Below, in pieces: positions 28,358 to 51,708 of a stretch of DNA of 64,000 nucleotides. Position 1 is the stretch's first letter, and every line of letters starts with the position of its first letter. A model generated the notes under the pieces. The model saw nothing but the letters and a program-made list of their open reading frames with translations, was not told the DNA's origin and did no database searches. The DNA comes from Paralichthys olivaceus (Eukaryota > Chordata > Actinopteri > Pleuronectiformes > Paralichthyidae). The stretch lies in the NCBI RefSeq assembly GCF_024713975.1, contig NC_091108.1, forward strand, positions 4,207,001 through 4,271,000, given 5' to 3'. A program made the position numbers and the translations under genes.

Positions 28358-31300
28358 GTAGGTCCCTCTCTGTTGTTGTTGTGTTGTGTGTTAGAAACCT
28401 GAACGCACCGGCCTCCTCCACACACTGTGCCGAGGCCTGGTGCCACATCTGTCGGCTGAGCTGTGGAGACTCACCCCCTGCGGCTGCCGGGGACACATGA
28501 TGAAGATGGACGTTCAGACTGTGGCCTGATGTCCCGCCAGCCTCCTCGTGTACTCGGCTTTAATGTAGAGACTGTCACTGAGCTCCAGGTTACACTGGTT
28601 CACTGAGGCCGGTTAGCTCCAGGCCACAGGGCCATGTTTACCACTACCATAAATACTAGTCTGGTGAAGTACTCCTGTAGTACAACATGGTGTAGTAAAT
28701 AGAAAATACCCCCATTGTGTCATTTTTGCAGTATAGTAGAGCTATGATGTAGTACAGGACCATTTAGCTTGTAAGAATACTGTATATTCTTATATATGGT
28801 GTCCTTCATTTGGCTTTAGTTGATAGCACAGTTTACTGTAAGTGTGTCTCTTGTTTGAATCAACACATCTGCATGAAGTCATTTCAAATAAATCCATCTG
28901 TATTGTCCTAGTAGAGTGTAGAGTCCTGTAGTAAAGTAAAGTGGAGTCCAGTGTCTGTATAGAAAGACAGAGACAACTTATCTTTTTTTACTCTGAGTAG
29001 TCACAGTCCTCATATTGATCTGACCTGTTGGTCATGTGTCCATCTGTCCACTAGCAACAGGAAGAAACGTATTGTGGCACATTTAAAGTAAGTTATTTTC
29101 AGCAAGTTATAAAGTTTAGTTGAGTAGAATTTACTGTAGCATACAGACCTGTAGTCTAGTGTAGTAAAGTGTTGTATAGTGCATTGAAGATTACAGTTTA
29201 GTACGCTTTAGTATAGACAAATATGTAGAGACCACTTATCTTTTAGGTATTAGGTCACGTTACTCTGAAAATGTATTGTATTGTACAGTAAAGTGTACTT
29301 TTTGAGACAACAAATGGAAAAACATCCTTCATCATAGTACAGACGAGTATAGTTTAAGATAGTATATCCAAAATTTCACACCTGGGGATCGAATATAGTA
29401 TAGTGCAGTGCCCTGTGGTGTAGTATGACATCTGTCCAAGGACAAACAAAAGAAAAATCACAGATTGATTAAAGTGAATAGTGCACATAAGTTCTTATGA
29501 AACAAATGTAGGGAATAGTATTTTGTATCAGTATTGTGTAGTATATAAGAGAGTTGTTTAGGAGGTTCAACAGTAGAATATAAAGTTTAAGGAATAGAAA
29601 CGGGCGGTAATGCTGGAGCTTTTCTGGAGTTTGCATGTTCTTCTCTTACCTGGAGGGTTTTCATCTGTGTACTCCGACTTCCACCCACTGTTCAAAGAGA
29701 TAGATGTGAGCTAAGAACTTTTTAATCTCAGAGTTTCAGCCGAGTGATAGACTGGTGACCTGTCCTCCTGCGACCCTCAAAGGACAAGCAGTTGCTTTCA
29801 GTTGCTTTTAGCTGCTATGCTACGGTTATATTTCCTGATCAGAAACATACTCGTCCCAGAGACACTAATGAGGAAAACAACATTTAAATGTCTGTACATT
29901 TACAACAAAAACAACCACTCTCAGTTCAGTGGCTCGTAATTCCACTTCAGCATGTTTCTGCTTTACCGTAAACAACACAGTGCTTTGCTACTCTATATAA
30001 TAAATGGCCATCAGTTTAATTTCCTGAGTAAACAGCCCTCAGTAATTACACACAGGAAGAAATGGCTCATCCTAATGAAGTCACACGGGGAAGTGTCATA
30101 CATTCTTCCATGAGCCAGTGCTGAAAACTATACAGCATGTGTGACCTGTGTCACAGTGAGTTCAGCATGTTAATATGGGGTTTGGGCGACTTTCTTCACC
30201 GCTACAGGGTCACAATTATTTTTGGCAGCTACAGTATCTGTCACTGTTGCCACCCAGGAGCCTCAGCACGAGCCACAGGCCACTTTTGGTTTCTCTTAAG
30301 AGGCCTTCGGGACTTTATACTCTCCAGGTCTCCAGTCGGACTCCTGTTGCATGCCAGAGGACTGAGGTGGTTTGTGTTCCTCTGAAAGTGGACACCTTTC
30401 AAATAGTGTTACATTTCAAGGCAACGTATGCTCTCTAATCTGGGTCACTTTATCTGTTTGTATTTGCTGCGGGTATTTAGTTGAATAATGATAGCCATGA
30501 GGAACTTTTCATTTTCACATTCATCCTGGACAAGCTGCCATGTTCGTTTAGAGCCGGAGCCGTTCACTTGTACTCATATTTATAGCTTTTTAAAGCTTTT
30601 GTATTTGTCGTGTGACACTTGCTGACAATTGATCATCTAAGACATAGTTACAGCTTTGTGGAAAGGTTCTGCAGAACTCAAACACCTTTCACAAGATTTC
30701 TTGCTTTTCAGTTGTAAGGTTTGGTCAGTTGAAGAAATGACAATTAAAGGATTTCTTGATGAGTTGATCGGTTAAAACTATAGTTATTAAGTGACTGTTA
30801 CAGCCCTGTACACATATCACCTGATCTACTTCATTTCTTTATTGGTGCAGTGAACCTGCTGACTGGAAAGTGGCTTGATTAGTGGATTATATTTGTGAGG
30901 AGTTTGTCAGACAAGTAATCCATCGGTCGAACTGCACAAACTATTTAGACAATATTTCATTAGTTTCAAGTCGTTTTTTAAGCATACATGCCTGTTTCTT
31001 TATTAGTCAGAGTTTCTGATCTTCCTTTTCTGGCGTGCAGGAGCTTCTATTACTTCAAGAAACATTTTGTATTCCCAGCTTTTCAAATGTTAGCAAGAAT
31101 TAGCAATTTAAAGGACGACACTTTGTGATCTATGACATTGTGATGAGTATTTTCTGCCACGTGATATAGTTTTGAAGTCATGCAAGATATCAGAAAGTTT
31201 CCACTAATCAAGTCATGAATCACTGAGTCACTGGAACATTTTGTAGGTGTAGTACATTAACAAAGTCACTATTAAACCTCTCTGACCAGAGGACAATTCA

Positions 31301-34300
31301 GAAAGTCTCAAACTTCTTTTAATAGAGTTCCCATAGACTTTATATTTTAGTGCATGAATACAGGGATGGGAACTGGAAGGCGAGTTCCTATTATTTCTTG
31401 GAAAGGAAGTCACTTTATTGTTAGGTCTCTTGGATCAGATTCTGTGCAGCGTGATGATAATATCTGTTACTGCTTTCCTAGATGTCTTTAACTGGCTGTT
31501 TCACATCGCAGCCATATCACCCGCCATGAGCCCGAACAACAAGCTGCAAGTGCTTTGCACAGAAATGATTAGTGGAATTATAGATTGGCCAAGAACTTGG
31601 CTGTTGGAAGTCACAGATTGTCGTGTCTTGTCGAGTCTTTTGTGTTTTAGCCACTCTCCTGCATGGGAAAACATATTTTGGAAAAGCTTACTCATCCACT
31701 GAAGTACCGTGGAGGAACCCCCCCCCCTCCCTCCCTCCTTTAAATACAAGTGGAGTCGGGTGAACTTTGCATCTGTCTAAATGGGTTTTATCATTGACTT
31801 GACTTTGCTGAACTTTGCCACAAACTACACCAGAGTTCCCAGTCAGTGTAATAACCAACCGATGGTGCAGGAGCATGAGTTATTGTCCCGTTTATGATCC
31901 TGATAGCAGGGCGGCAGTGTGAATGTTCTCCATACTACAATCAGCTAAATCCGAGTCAAATGCACGGCATGAGAAGGACATTGGACTACGGTCTCCTTTT
32001 TTTTCTCTCTACTTTATAATTCTGCTTTATCAAGAGCCTCTGTCCCTAAAGAGACGGCTGTAAAGTTCTTTCCGGCCTCAGAAAAAATTTCAAGGAGGCT
32101 AATTTTATCTGGATATCACTTGGACGTGTGCCCTGTTTTTACAGTACGTGCTTCAATTACAGTCAGGGTCAGTAAATAAGTGTGGGAGATTTATATGTTA
32201 GAAAATAACTCTTTCAGTGTCAGATATTCTTAGATTTACTGTGACAGTTCACTGGAAGTCATAATCTTTTTCATGCCAGAAAGATAAGGTATTTAAATAT
32301 ATTTAATACATTTATTTAACGTCAGTAATAATGCAGTCTCTGTTTTATTTACAAAATGCAAATTTACTTTCTTATGAGTAAACTTCCAGAGTGAGGAAAT
32401 CAAACCTCAGACTCTTGCAGTGCAGTTGTCGTTTTGCAGTACAGGTCTGAAAATACTATAAATATCTTTGTCAGACTTTGAAACCAGAATTTGCCTGTAG
32501 AGTAAAGTATTTTTAGATGGTTTCATTGCTGTATTTGTTTAATAAAAGGATCCGAAATCCAGAACACATACTGACAGAGGAATTCATTAGGTAATATTTC
32601 TATTGCTATTATTACACAGAAAAATTGTAGTTATACTTTAAATTACATTTTCAGTGTATGCAAAACTGTCCCACGTATCCCAAGCTACATTTTGGACGAT
32701 AAGTTATGTCCAAACTAATTGTATATGCGACAAAATGTGGCTCATATGTAAACGTCTTGAACTCTGATTTAAGGTGAGCACAAAGAGAAACTTTCAGCAG
32801 ATGAAAACTGTTTTTAACTCAAAAATCTAAAACATCCAGGTGAAGTAATAATAATCAGGATGTATTTTGACTGGAGGGAGGCTGTAGATGTAATTTAGCT
32901 GTTGAGTGGTATAACAAGCACGCACACACACACACCCTTCTAGTCTAGTTAAGGGGAAGCCACGGCTAAATATACATATCACACTAAAGATCATTTGTGC
33001 GACTACACCTGGTTCTGTGACACTCATGGAAAACTGTCAGCTTTTGTACAGTGCCTCCTCTGACCACTAGAGGATGGTGTGGGCCAGGCTCTTTATTTGT
33101 GACCTTGCTGTGTGAAGTGGTGAGAAAGGATCTGTGTCTGTTAGGGTGGGGTTGTGGTGGTGTCGCTGTTTTCACACTGCCACAGGTGAAGTGAGGGTTC
33201 CTGTCTTGATTTGCATGCTGCACAACTTTGTCACACTCACGAAAACTATTTGCATTTTGTTTGCATAAAGGACACAAAAACAGTGCCCTCCTTGTTGTAT
33301 GTTACATAAATACTCATCCATGGCTGTTGAATGCTACTGAGTGATCTATGAGTGTACAGTATGTCCGTGACTATTGTTTTTTACTTTCCTGAATGCAACA
33401 GGGTAGTATTGCAAGTTAGCAAACTCACACATGCACGTGTACCGGCAGAGTATAGCAGCAATGTTTTGCAATGGTAGTGTAAATGTAAAGTGCTGCGGAC
33501 AGTGATAAGTCATACCCTTAACAAAAATACATACCCCACTCTGTTCTGGTTGAGAGGAAACCAAAGCAAGCTAAACATAAATGTCAGACAACACTCACAA
33601 CAGTGACAGTTGTTCTGTTTCCTCCCAAATGTCATAACCATAACTCTCACTGGCAGACTGTAGTTAACGTAGACGACAGGTACCTGCTCGGTTTTTTACA
33701 AAGTTCTACCTCAAAGTATTTCTCAAACATACAGTGAGGATGTACTTGTTTGTGATAAAAAAGGAGGAGAATTTACTGAACTTAATTGTTTGGGCTGGGG
33801 AAATTCTTGCATAGTCAACAAAGTGGGCCTGCATCGTGTTCACAGAATTGTTCAACATGATTTACAATTTGCAGAAGTTAAATATATATGAGACAGTTTT
33901 AAACCTTATGATGACAAACATTCTTTATATTTGATCCAAAGGTATTAATATAATATTCTATTGGTGTAGTGATGACTCCTTATCAAACTTAATTTCCTAT
34001 GGCACCACTACAATATTAAAGTAAGACGACATACTGTATAAAGCTTACTATGCTCATTTGTGTGTCAATTGTTATAATGTGCATTATGAACATGATATTT
34101 TTGATAATATCTGTTTTGTTATTCTAGAATAGGACATGTTTTAAGGCTGTTTTTTCAAATGGGACAATTTACATTAATCAACATGTGTACTTCAGTCCAA
34201 CATGCAGATGTGCCAGATTAAGTCATCGAGGTGACTTTGACAGTCCCTGGCAGGTTGATTGTAAGATTTAAAGAAAGCATACAACATATAGTCTTAGAAA

Positions 34301-36529
34301 CACAGAAGTTACATAGACAGACACTAAACACACATAAATGAACGTCAAATGAAAACACAGACACAATCTCATATCATGTGGAGTGCACAAAGTCCAAATG
34401 AATTCATAATACAATATAAAAACACAGGCTGCAGTTATAGATCAGATTTTTGTGGCTCTGGGCTGATAATGAATTGAATCTAAACCACTTTAATTGTGGA
34501 TTTGCAGGATGCAAAGTCTACATACGTAATAGCTTCCTACCCTTTTGGTCTGTGACCCCCCCCCTCACTCCCCTTTAAAGGGACTATATGTACATATTGC
34601 TCCACAGCCAATGTTACCATTAACAGGTGTTTACTTACCAAACTAGATCAAACGTTCCGACTTCAGCATCAAACTTCATTCTGTTTACTCCCTCAGCTGT
34701 CCTCAGCAGTGGAAAACAACCCCAATGATAACTATCGTTTTGCTGAAGTCAGCACGCTAACCAGACAGCCCGATCCTGGCCATCCCGTCTCGTCACAGAA
34801 GCATCGACTGTGCCCTGTAAACGTAGCGCTGCTCAGACGCTGTATTATAATGACCTGTCTTGTAAACGAACCAACACAAGATTAAAAAAAAAAACATAAA
34901 TCAGCTGAGAAAGCTTACAGATACAACCTATCAACAGAGCTATGGTTCAATATGTCCAAGTGTTTGACCAATACGTGACACATACATATGGATCTCAGTG
35001 CAGAGTAATAGACTGAGATGAGAAACAAAGAAAGCACACAGTATTTATTCTTTCAGTCACGCCTCAGCTATCCACCTAGCCCCGTCCTTGGGTGCACAGA
35101 TAACAGTTTAACAAATTATTGAAGGTCAGCTGATCCCTTGCAAGAGATGCTGAATTTCTGCAAAACAGGATATGGCCTTCCCTCTATGGACTCGGTGTCT
35201 CGACTTATTCCATACAACGCATGTTAAACACATGTTACTGATGCCCCAGGCAACAGGCGTGGATGCTAACAGCAGTTCACTCATGAAAATAACACTCATA
35301 TGACTTCCAGGGTTAGAGGTGCTGTGTGTATGTTTTTGCCGTACCTACTGAAATGTTAGTTTGATACTAATTTGCATCAAACTTCCTTCCTGGACTTGCC
35401 AAGAGCTTGTCTCTGGAAAACACTAATGTTCATTCTTGTTTTGCTTCTGTTTTACTCACACTGCTTCCACCAAGGTTAGCGTGCTAACTAGCTAGCCCAG
35501 GCCCGGCTGAGCTTTGTCAGGTTAAGGTTTCGGGTTAAGGTTAGCGTCACTGTAGCGTCCAGAGGAAGCGCTACATATTATGACCTCTTGTTTTTTAAAG
35601 GCAATGATGGCCAAGGCTCTTGGCCGCCGACCACCACCACCACTCTGGCTATTAAATACATTTGGCAACAGAGAAAACTGAAAGATTGCACCTTTTAAGA
35701 GAAGTAAATGAGTAAATGTACTGAGTAACTTTCAACCACTAAGAGGTGGAGGAAGTATTCAGAATGGAGAAAAGCAAAAATACTGCAGTATAAAAAGAAA
35801 TCATCATTACAAGTCCATTCAGTTTTTCCTGATCGATCTCCTTTAACATTAAAATGCTTTTATTTATAGTCAGTGGTGCAAAGTAACCAAGAATAGTTAT
35901 ACAACTACTTAAATACAAATTTGAACATCTTGTTGCTTCTTTATAATCCTTCTCCACTAGTACATTTTACTCCTCTGCATGTATTTCATTACCCAAGTAA
36001 GTAGTTACTCATAGTACAAAACATTCTCAACAAACAGATTATAACAGGTGTACATAAGTCTCAATTAATCCCCATGGGAGAATTTGTAATATACTCCACA
36101 GTATATTAAGACGTATATTAAAATGACTTCTAACTTTTTTACAATCTATAAGAAAATTTACACATTACTGCAGTGTAGCGTTCTGCATAAAGGTTACTTT
36201 TACTTTTGATACTAAGGTGAATTTGTATTTTTATTTATAACTTGTTGTGTGTTTACCTTTGAGTTCCTCATCAATAATAATCACAAAATATAATATGTAT
36301 AATAACACACAGTGATGTAATGTCCAGTAGCTAGTAGTACATTTACTCAAGCACTGATGTGTTTATATTCATACTTTATGCTACGTATGCACTTTTATAC
36401 TTCTAGGATCTGAGGACATCTATCATATAGACATTAAAAATTCTAATGCAGAACTTTTTATTTTATTAGAATACTTTATGTGAAATATCAGAAAACTTTT
36501 TTCCACCTCTGCTCAGGATTAGAATGATG

Positions 36530-36970
36530 GTTGCCAGTTTATTTTGTGTAATATCCAGTGAGATAGGAAAAGCCCCAGAGCAAACACACTCACCCTCAAT
36601 AAACACACTCTGTATACTTTAAGGATTTGAGGAAAACTATGAATGATGATTATCAGACTTATCAGGGTAAAAGCTAATGCGCACCCACCCACACTTAACA
36701 CACTGTAAATGGGGTCTAAGTTTGGGTCAGGGCCTAGTAGTTGTATAAAGTTTAATATTAAGTATATCCTGTTTTTACTTATCCATATACTTTTGTTTAT
36801 ACTCATATTTATACTTCTTATATGCCTGTGTACTTCTAGGATCTGAGGGAAGCCATCCTAAAGACCAACATTTAGAAAACAGAACTTTTTATGTTTTATT
36901 GTTTATTGATTAAAATGATTGACATTTATTTAAGGGGAATAACCACAGACATAGGTAAAGCATAGTGCGT

Positions 36971-37045
<75 letters not shown>

Positions 37046-37387
37046 ACACTCACACTCACACTAAACACACTCACACTAAACACACTCACACTAAACACAC
37101 TGTAAATAGGTTGCCAGTTTGGGTCAGGGCCTAGTAGTAGTATAAATATAACTATATTATATTTATAATCCTTATATACTTGTATACTTTTAGTGTCTGA
37201 GGAAAACTATCCTAAAGACAAAACAGCACATACACACACACTGCAAATGGGTTGCCAGTTTGGGTCAGGGCCTAGTAGTAGTATAAATATAAGTATATTA
37301 TATTTAAACTATAAGTATGTTATATTTATAATCCTTATATACTTGTATACTTTAAGTGTCTGAGGAAAACCATTCTAAAGACATAAC

Positions 37388-37420
<33 letters not shown>

Positions 37421-37551
37421 TGTAAATGGGTTGCCAGTTTGGGTCAGGGCCTAGTAGTAGTAGTATAAATATAAGTATGTTATATTTATAATCCTTATAT
37501 ACTTGTATACTTTTAGTGTCTGAGGAAAACCATCCTAAAGACATAACAGTA

Positions 37552-37623
<72 letters not shown>

Positions 37624-37650
37624 TAAATGGGTTGCCAGTTTGGGTCAGGG
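36530..37650. repeat. Compound minisatellite with embedded (CA)n arrays
   Basis: Units contain the core gttgccagtttgggtcaggg, a TA-rich spacer with ggatttg/gtctgaggaaaac and a CA tract. Core starts at 37110, 37251, 37430 and 37631, with a decayed copy near 36712. Spacing varies (141, 179, 201 bp) mainly through CA length. Large CA tracts occupy 36973-37040, 37391-37419 and 37551-37621. Confidence 0.9.
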
Positions 37651-37789
37651 CCTCCTCTCTGACTGAGAAGAAGAAGAAGGTTTCCACCATTACTGTTAAT
37701 CAGTCTGATGACTCCTCTGCCTCCATTTATAAAATACTTGATGCTGGTGGTTAATTTCAGAATTGAACGGAGGTGTGTGTGTGTGTGTG

Positions 37790-38427
37790 TATGTGTGTGT
37801 GTTCCTCCTCCTCTTCCTCCTCTTCCTCCTCCTCCTCCACGGTCCGCGGCTACTTCCTGGTGCCACAGCGAGAGGCAGTGCTGAGTTAAAGCGACAGAAA
37901 CACCGATAGAACAAAAAATACGGAGCGAGAGAAGCGAGGGGCCGGAGACGCGACGGGAGCAGTTGACCGGATTCCCAGAAACCGAAGAACCCTGTCTCGT
38001 CCCTCGTCGTGTGTCCGCATGTTTTACCGGGGGGCCGTTTCGCCGCTGAACCGAGTGTCGTCCTTTCCCCGGCGGTGAGCAGACTAGCAGGCGGTGTGGA
38101 TGACGGTTGGCTGCGGCTGAAGCGGAATTGTAACGGGGGAACGTCTTCCTCCCTCCGACGGAGAAGCCTCGCAGAGATTTTCCTTCCCCCCCTTTTTTTA
38201 TATATATATATATTTTATTTTATTTTTTTTTAGCCGTAGCCTCCCTCCCGTGTCGCCTCCGAACCCCCCCCCCCCCCCCCCCCAACACACACACATCAGC
38301 CCTGGTGTTATTTTTCTACGTACATACGTTTTTTTTTTTTTTCTTCTTCTTCTTCTTTCTTTTCTTTTTTTTTTTTTTTTTTTTTTTTGTGTTACGATTC
38401 CACAAGGAAGGGTTAGGGCGACGGAAG
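37790..38427 (+). promoter_or_regulatory. gnal: Probable promoter and 5' UTR of canonical GNAL
   Basis: CpG-dense segment (cgcgacgggag, tcgtccctcgtcgtgtgtccgc) after a GT/CCT tract, followed by poly-C (about 38263-38283) and two long poly-T/TTC tracts (38331-38389) just before the start codon. No TATA box in an expected position is convincing. The transcription start cannot be placed. Confidence 0.45.
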
Positions 38428-47178
<8,751 letters not shown>

Positions 47179-50100
47179 GTGAGTCAAAACTTGAAAAAAA
47201 AACACATTTCCGCTGCGACTTTGAGCTTTGCAAAAAATCGTTCATGAAAGAGGTTCAAAAATGATTTGCTCTCGTGCACATACTTTGCTGTATGTACTCA
47301 GGTATTTGTGTATCTGTAAGATACTGTAAGCGAGCTGGTTTAACTCTTACAGCCTTTTTAAGCTATTGTCACACTGCTCCGTCCGATGTGTCTCGTTTAA
47401 GGTGAAAGCTGTGCAGTGTGTGCTGGTGCCATACATGAATATGGTCGAGATGTATTTACTCTGGGTGTGGCAAGGCAAGCAGCAGTTGTATAATGGAAAC
47501 ATGGTCTCAGACTTTTGGACCTCACTGTATATCTTCTCAAGTCTGCATGTTTGACAATTCACCATGGCAATATGCAAAGACTGCGCCGGCCTGTATTAAA
47601 TTATCCAACTGTTGGATTCAGTGGATTTATATTGATAATGTTTTGGCCTGTAAAGCTGCTGCATTAAAATTAGTGTTTATTATTTCACAGTGGAGGGGTG
47701 GAAAAACCAACCTGTGGAGTTCATAGGCAACATTTCAGTGTGTCTCTTTGGAAAAAAGCAATGTGGGTCAATTTTTTCTTTTTATGCTTTTGATACTGTA
47801 GTTATGAAATTCTGATAGCTGCTGTGTGGCATGGTTGATGCCCCAGATTGTTTGGAAGGCTCTCTCAGTACCTTGGGCCCCCGTAGGGAGCTGGTTGTAG
47901 ACAGCAGAGGGCCCCTCTGCTGTCTGTAAAAGGAAGTTTGGATATGCATAGTGATTCACTGATTCCTTCTGCTTCCTCTTTGACTCACCTCTGGATTCAC
48001 ATGTAAATATGAGGACATGCACACGGTGCAGACTCAAGGGTGCAGTCCACTGAAAGTTGTCCCCTCCCCATCCCAAAGGTTGTCTCCCTTTATTGCAGAG
48101 GGTTCGGTCAAAGGCACACTTTATCAGTGACTGGGGATATTGTCTTGTTGTCAGCGATTTGTGAGCCCACGTTGCATGGGTGTAGACTTGTGTTGAAAAA
48201 AAAGATGGTATAGCACGTAGTCAAACATGCATTACGCACCTTTCCTGAATGTCTTCCGTTCCTTGGACATAAATTTGACTTTAGGTCAAGTCTTCCCTGC
48301 CTGATAGCAGCTTCCATAGAAAGGGGAGAGATAGTCAGGTGATGGTTGGAGAGTCACATGAATCTGTAAGGTGGAGCTGTTACAGTCCAGGGCCTGTGTT
48401 TGTCTTTTCTGCTCTGTCTGCGTTTGTGTGCGCTGTGACTGCACAATATCTCAAAGAGCATCTTGTGTGTGTTTTTAAAAAAAGAAAAGAAAAAGTTTTT
48501 AAGTTAATATCCCAGTATCATAATGACACCAAACAAAGAAGTATAATAAACATTTGTAAACACACTGGTCTTTTGAATGCTGAATTCAAAAACCATATTC
48601 TCTATTAGTTACTCAAAACACTGGGGCTTGTCTGAAGCCCTGAAAATATAGTTGTCCTGTGACATGAGTAAACATTAACCGAGTGAAATGAAGACAGTGA
48701 AGAGCATACATTATTTAGATCGAGCGCTGCATGTTTATATGGGACTTTACTTCTGTTGGAGTCTGTGAATTGGTTTTGAAATTGGTCGCTATAGTTTTTG
48801 CTTTAATAAAAAGCATTTTCTACTTCTCATTCCAAAGAGAATTTGAGATGCTCAGTTGATGGAGGCCCGTCATTTGTACTGACAACACCTTTGTGTTTTC
48901 AGGCTCCCCCTCCTTTAATATTACTTTTTACCCTAAATCCTGCCCTTCAATATATCCTCCAGTCATCTCCTGTCTAACTGTTACATTGCTGCTCCTGATT
49001 GGTTGCTGAGCAGTCATACGTCTGGACATTAAATCATCATTTTAGTTAAGTGAATAAATAATGTTAATAAGTTACAGCTTCATGCAGTTTACCTAACAAA
49101 TGTACAAACTGCAATTTTGTGTCTTGAGTGGCAGTTCAGTTGTTTGATGTTTGTTTTGTTGCTCAGCTGGTCTTGTCTATAATAAAGTACATATGTGATT
49201 TTGTGCTGTGAATGAAAACGCCTTTAAAAAAAAAAAAAACTCTTCAAATATATAAAAATAAATCTGCTTTCAGTTGTAAGGAAAGACTCAGGACCTGCCA
49301 TTATTTTTTTTTATTTGTTCCGTTTTCACTTTTGCAATTTGCAGCAGCTCTCACTCTTCTGTAAAAACATCACAATACACCTCTTTTGTCAGGATCATGT
49401 GTTTGATTGAAGTCTGGTATTTGTCAGACGACATGGCCTCTCACTTACTTCCTCCCTCAGTTTTAACCTCTGTATGAACTCTTCTGATGGAGGGCATTCA
49501 GAGATACTCTGTCCTACATGGCAGCAGACCTGTCGGTGTGAACTTCACACACACACGCACACGCACACACCATCTATTGTTATTATGATCACTTAACTAC
49601 ACTTAACTTTGTCAGCCTCTATCCTGTGCAACAGTGGCAGATGGCCTCTGCAGCCAACTGGTTTGAGGGGAAAGGAGCAAAGCTCATAAGGCAGAATTTA
49701 AATCATATTTTGGTGAATGGACTGTTATGTTGTTTTGTCTTTTCTTGTAGGTTCAGAAAATTACTTCCTCTATCTCCCTATATTCAGTTCAGGAAGTTGT
49801 GATTTCATGTTATTTTTGTTCTCCACACCTGCTGACTCTTATCTTATGTATCCAACCTCACAGATTTGTGTTTTGAGTGATGAGTGTCTTCAGTCATACT
49901 TGATTTTAGAGGAAGTTGGTTAACATGTCACTGTTTGTGGGAGAAACAGATGAGCAGGCAGCAAGCTAACATGCTAATGCTCAAAGATGTTGTCATGAAA
50001 TCACAGGGGAAGATATATCTATAAGTGATTATAATTTGTGAAGGCAGCTTTTATACCTCTGCTGTTTCATCCGTGTTGTCCTTCACAGACCTTGCTCCCC

Positions 50101-51171
50101 TGGCAGAATTTTTTTCCAGGGCCAGCGACCCATTGGACAGAGGCACAGGAAATAAGCATGGGCCGATGGCGGGTGCTTGTTATGCCAAAGAGCATGTCCA
50201 TATCGATGCATTTGGAATCCTGTCACCCATTGATCTGCCCTCTGCATTGCACATTTATACGTTTTAAGAGCACAGATATGTGTCTGCCAGTTGATTGATT
50301 ACAAGCTATTTTCGGCTGCAGTGGGCTGGTTCCATTGCAATGCCTTGGATGGACATTTTTTCACACGCAAATCTGAACCTCTCACTTTTTTCTTTTGTGT
50401 ATGAGTGCTTGTTTGCAGTCCCCCAGCAAATATGAGAATTCATGACACAGTTAATGCACTAAGGTATTTCTAACCGTAGTCGGATGATTACTGTCCAGTG
50501 TTAGATGATGTTTGGGCTGTGATGACTCTGTGTGTGTGTGTGTGTTGTGCGCAGTGGCTGGGATGTCTGGTTACAGCACCAGGGACTGGGGCTGAGCAGA
50601 GATGCCCTGGATGGAGATGGTGCTGGAGTCTGTGAATGTAACTGGAGAAATGAGGCTATGAAGCATATGAGCAGTGATACAGCAATAGAGTTTATTCCTG
50701 CACTTAGAATTAGGCCTGGGACTGAGGTAGAGCTGATGCTGGGTTAGGATTCCAGAGTGTTACGACTGGAGTTTTCTTGAGATGCAGACATTTGTTTTTT
50801 TAATTTTAAATTCAGTGTTAAACCTAAGCCTCATTTAGATCAGTTTGAATCAAAGTAAAACAGCTTATTTGAGATGTGAAACATCAGATTTTTTCCCCAA
50901 AGGCTCAGTGCATTGTGCAGTATGAAAAAAAGGACACCGATGGGGAATATTTAATTTGCCAGCTTGTGATTGAATTTAACCTGATTTACTGGTATAAAAT
51001 GATAAAACACATTATCAAGAAAATAAATGGTATATTAGTTGATAATAAAAAAAAACTTGCAGCCTTACCTTCTTTACCCAAACTGATCATGTGCCTGTGT
51101 TTAACTTAACTGAAACTTCCTAGTTATTAATTGCCAAAGTCCCTTGATCACTTCTTTTAACACCATGTTCT

Positions 51172-51172
<1 letters not shown>

Positions 51173-51233
<61 letters not shown>
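51173..51233. repeat. (CA)n microsatellite
   Basis: About 60 bp of CA with one AAAC interruption. Confidence 0.95.
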
Positions 51234-51235
<2 letters not shown>

Positions 51236-51464
51236 GAGATGAGACTGGTTTTGCTTGAAACATCCATTTATCCCAATACAAAAGCAATATAAACATACAA
51301 TAAATTCAGGAGGAACACGTTTTATCTTGGGGGAAAGTGTTTGTCTTTAAGGGTGGATTGGTAAAGTGATATGTTAATCACAACTGTTATTGACACAGAA
51401 AACTCCTTTGAGCTTTTTCAGTTCCTGAAGTCAAGTACAGGCAGTCTAGAATGTGTTGTAAAGT

Positions 51465-51708
51465 TTTTTTTTTAGTTATTTCATTATCATTTATTTTATC
51501 AAGTAAGTGTTTAGGTCAGATAATAGTGAAACAGGTCAATTCTCAGTGACGTCTTGTAATGTCTTGTTTTTGTCTATCAAACACTCCAAAAATAAATATA
51601 TTTAATTCATAATGATATGAAACAAAACCATTGAGTTTTTAACTTTAAATTGACTTAAAAGTTAATGATTAACCATCAATAAATAAATAGTAATTGTTAC
51701 AGCTGTAA
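51465..51708. mobile_element. MITE-like element (same family as 42301)
   Basis: ttagttatttcattatcat, gacgtcttgtaatgtcttg, tatcaaacactccaaaaat and the end aattgttacagctgt match the family blocks in order. Confidence 0.5.

Larger units (their letters stand above)
28358..38427 (+). other. Intron between the two alternative GNAL first exons
   Basis: No coding exon recognised. From 28650 to 29600 there is a degenerate, TAGTA/GTAGTATAGT-rich stretch. 36530-37650 is a compound minisatellite/CA array. The right end from about 37790 is the GC-rich promoter of the canonical first exon. A fragment like the MITE family seen at 42301 may lie at 30735-30815. Confidence 0.65.

Noticed and set aside
27838-28446. 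202-codon minus-strand frame across the GNAL XL exon
   Set aside because: GC-rich shadow; the plus strand has the conserved MGLCYSLRP start and a phased donor.
36910-37619. Minus-strand frames with Cys-Val runs
   Set aside because: Translations of CA arrays inside the compound minisatellite.
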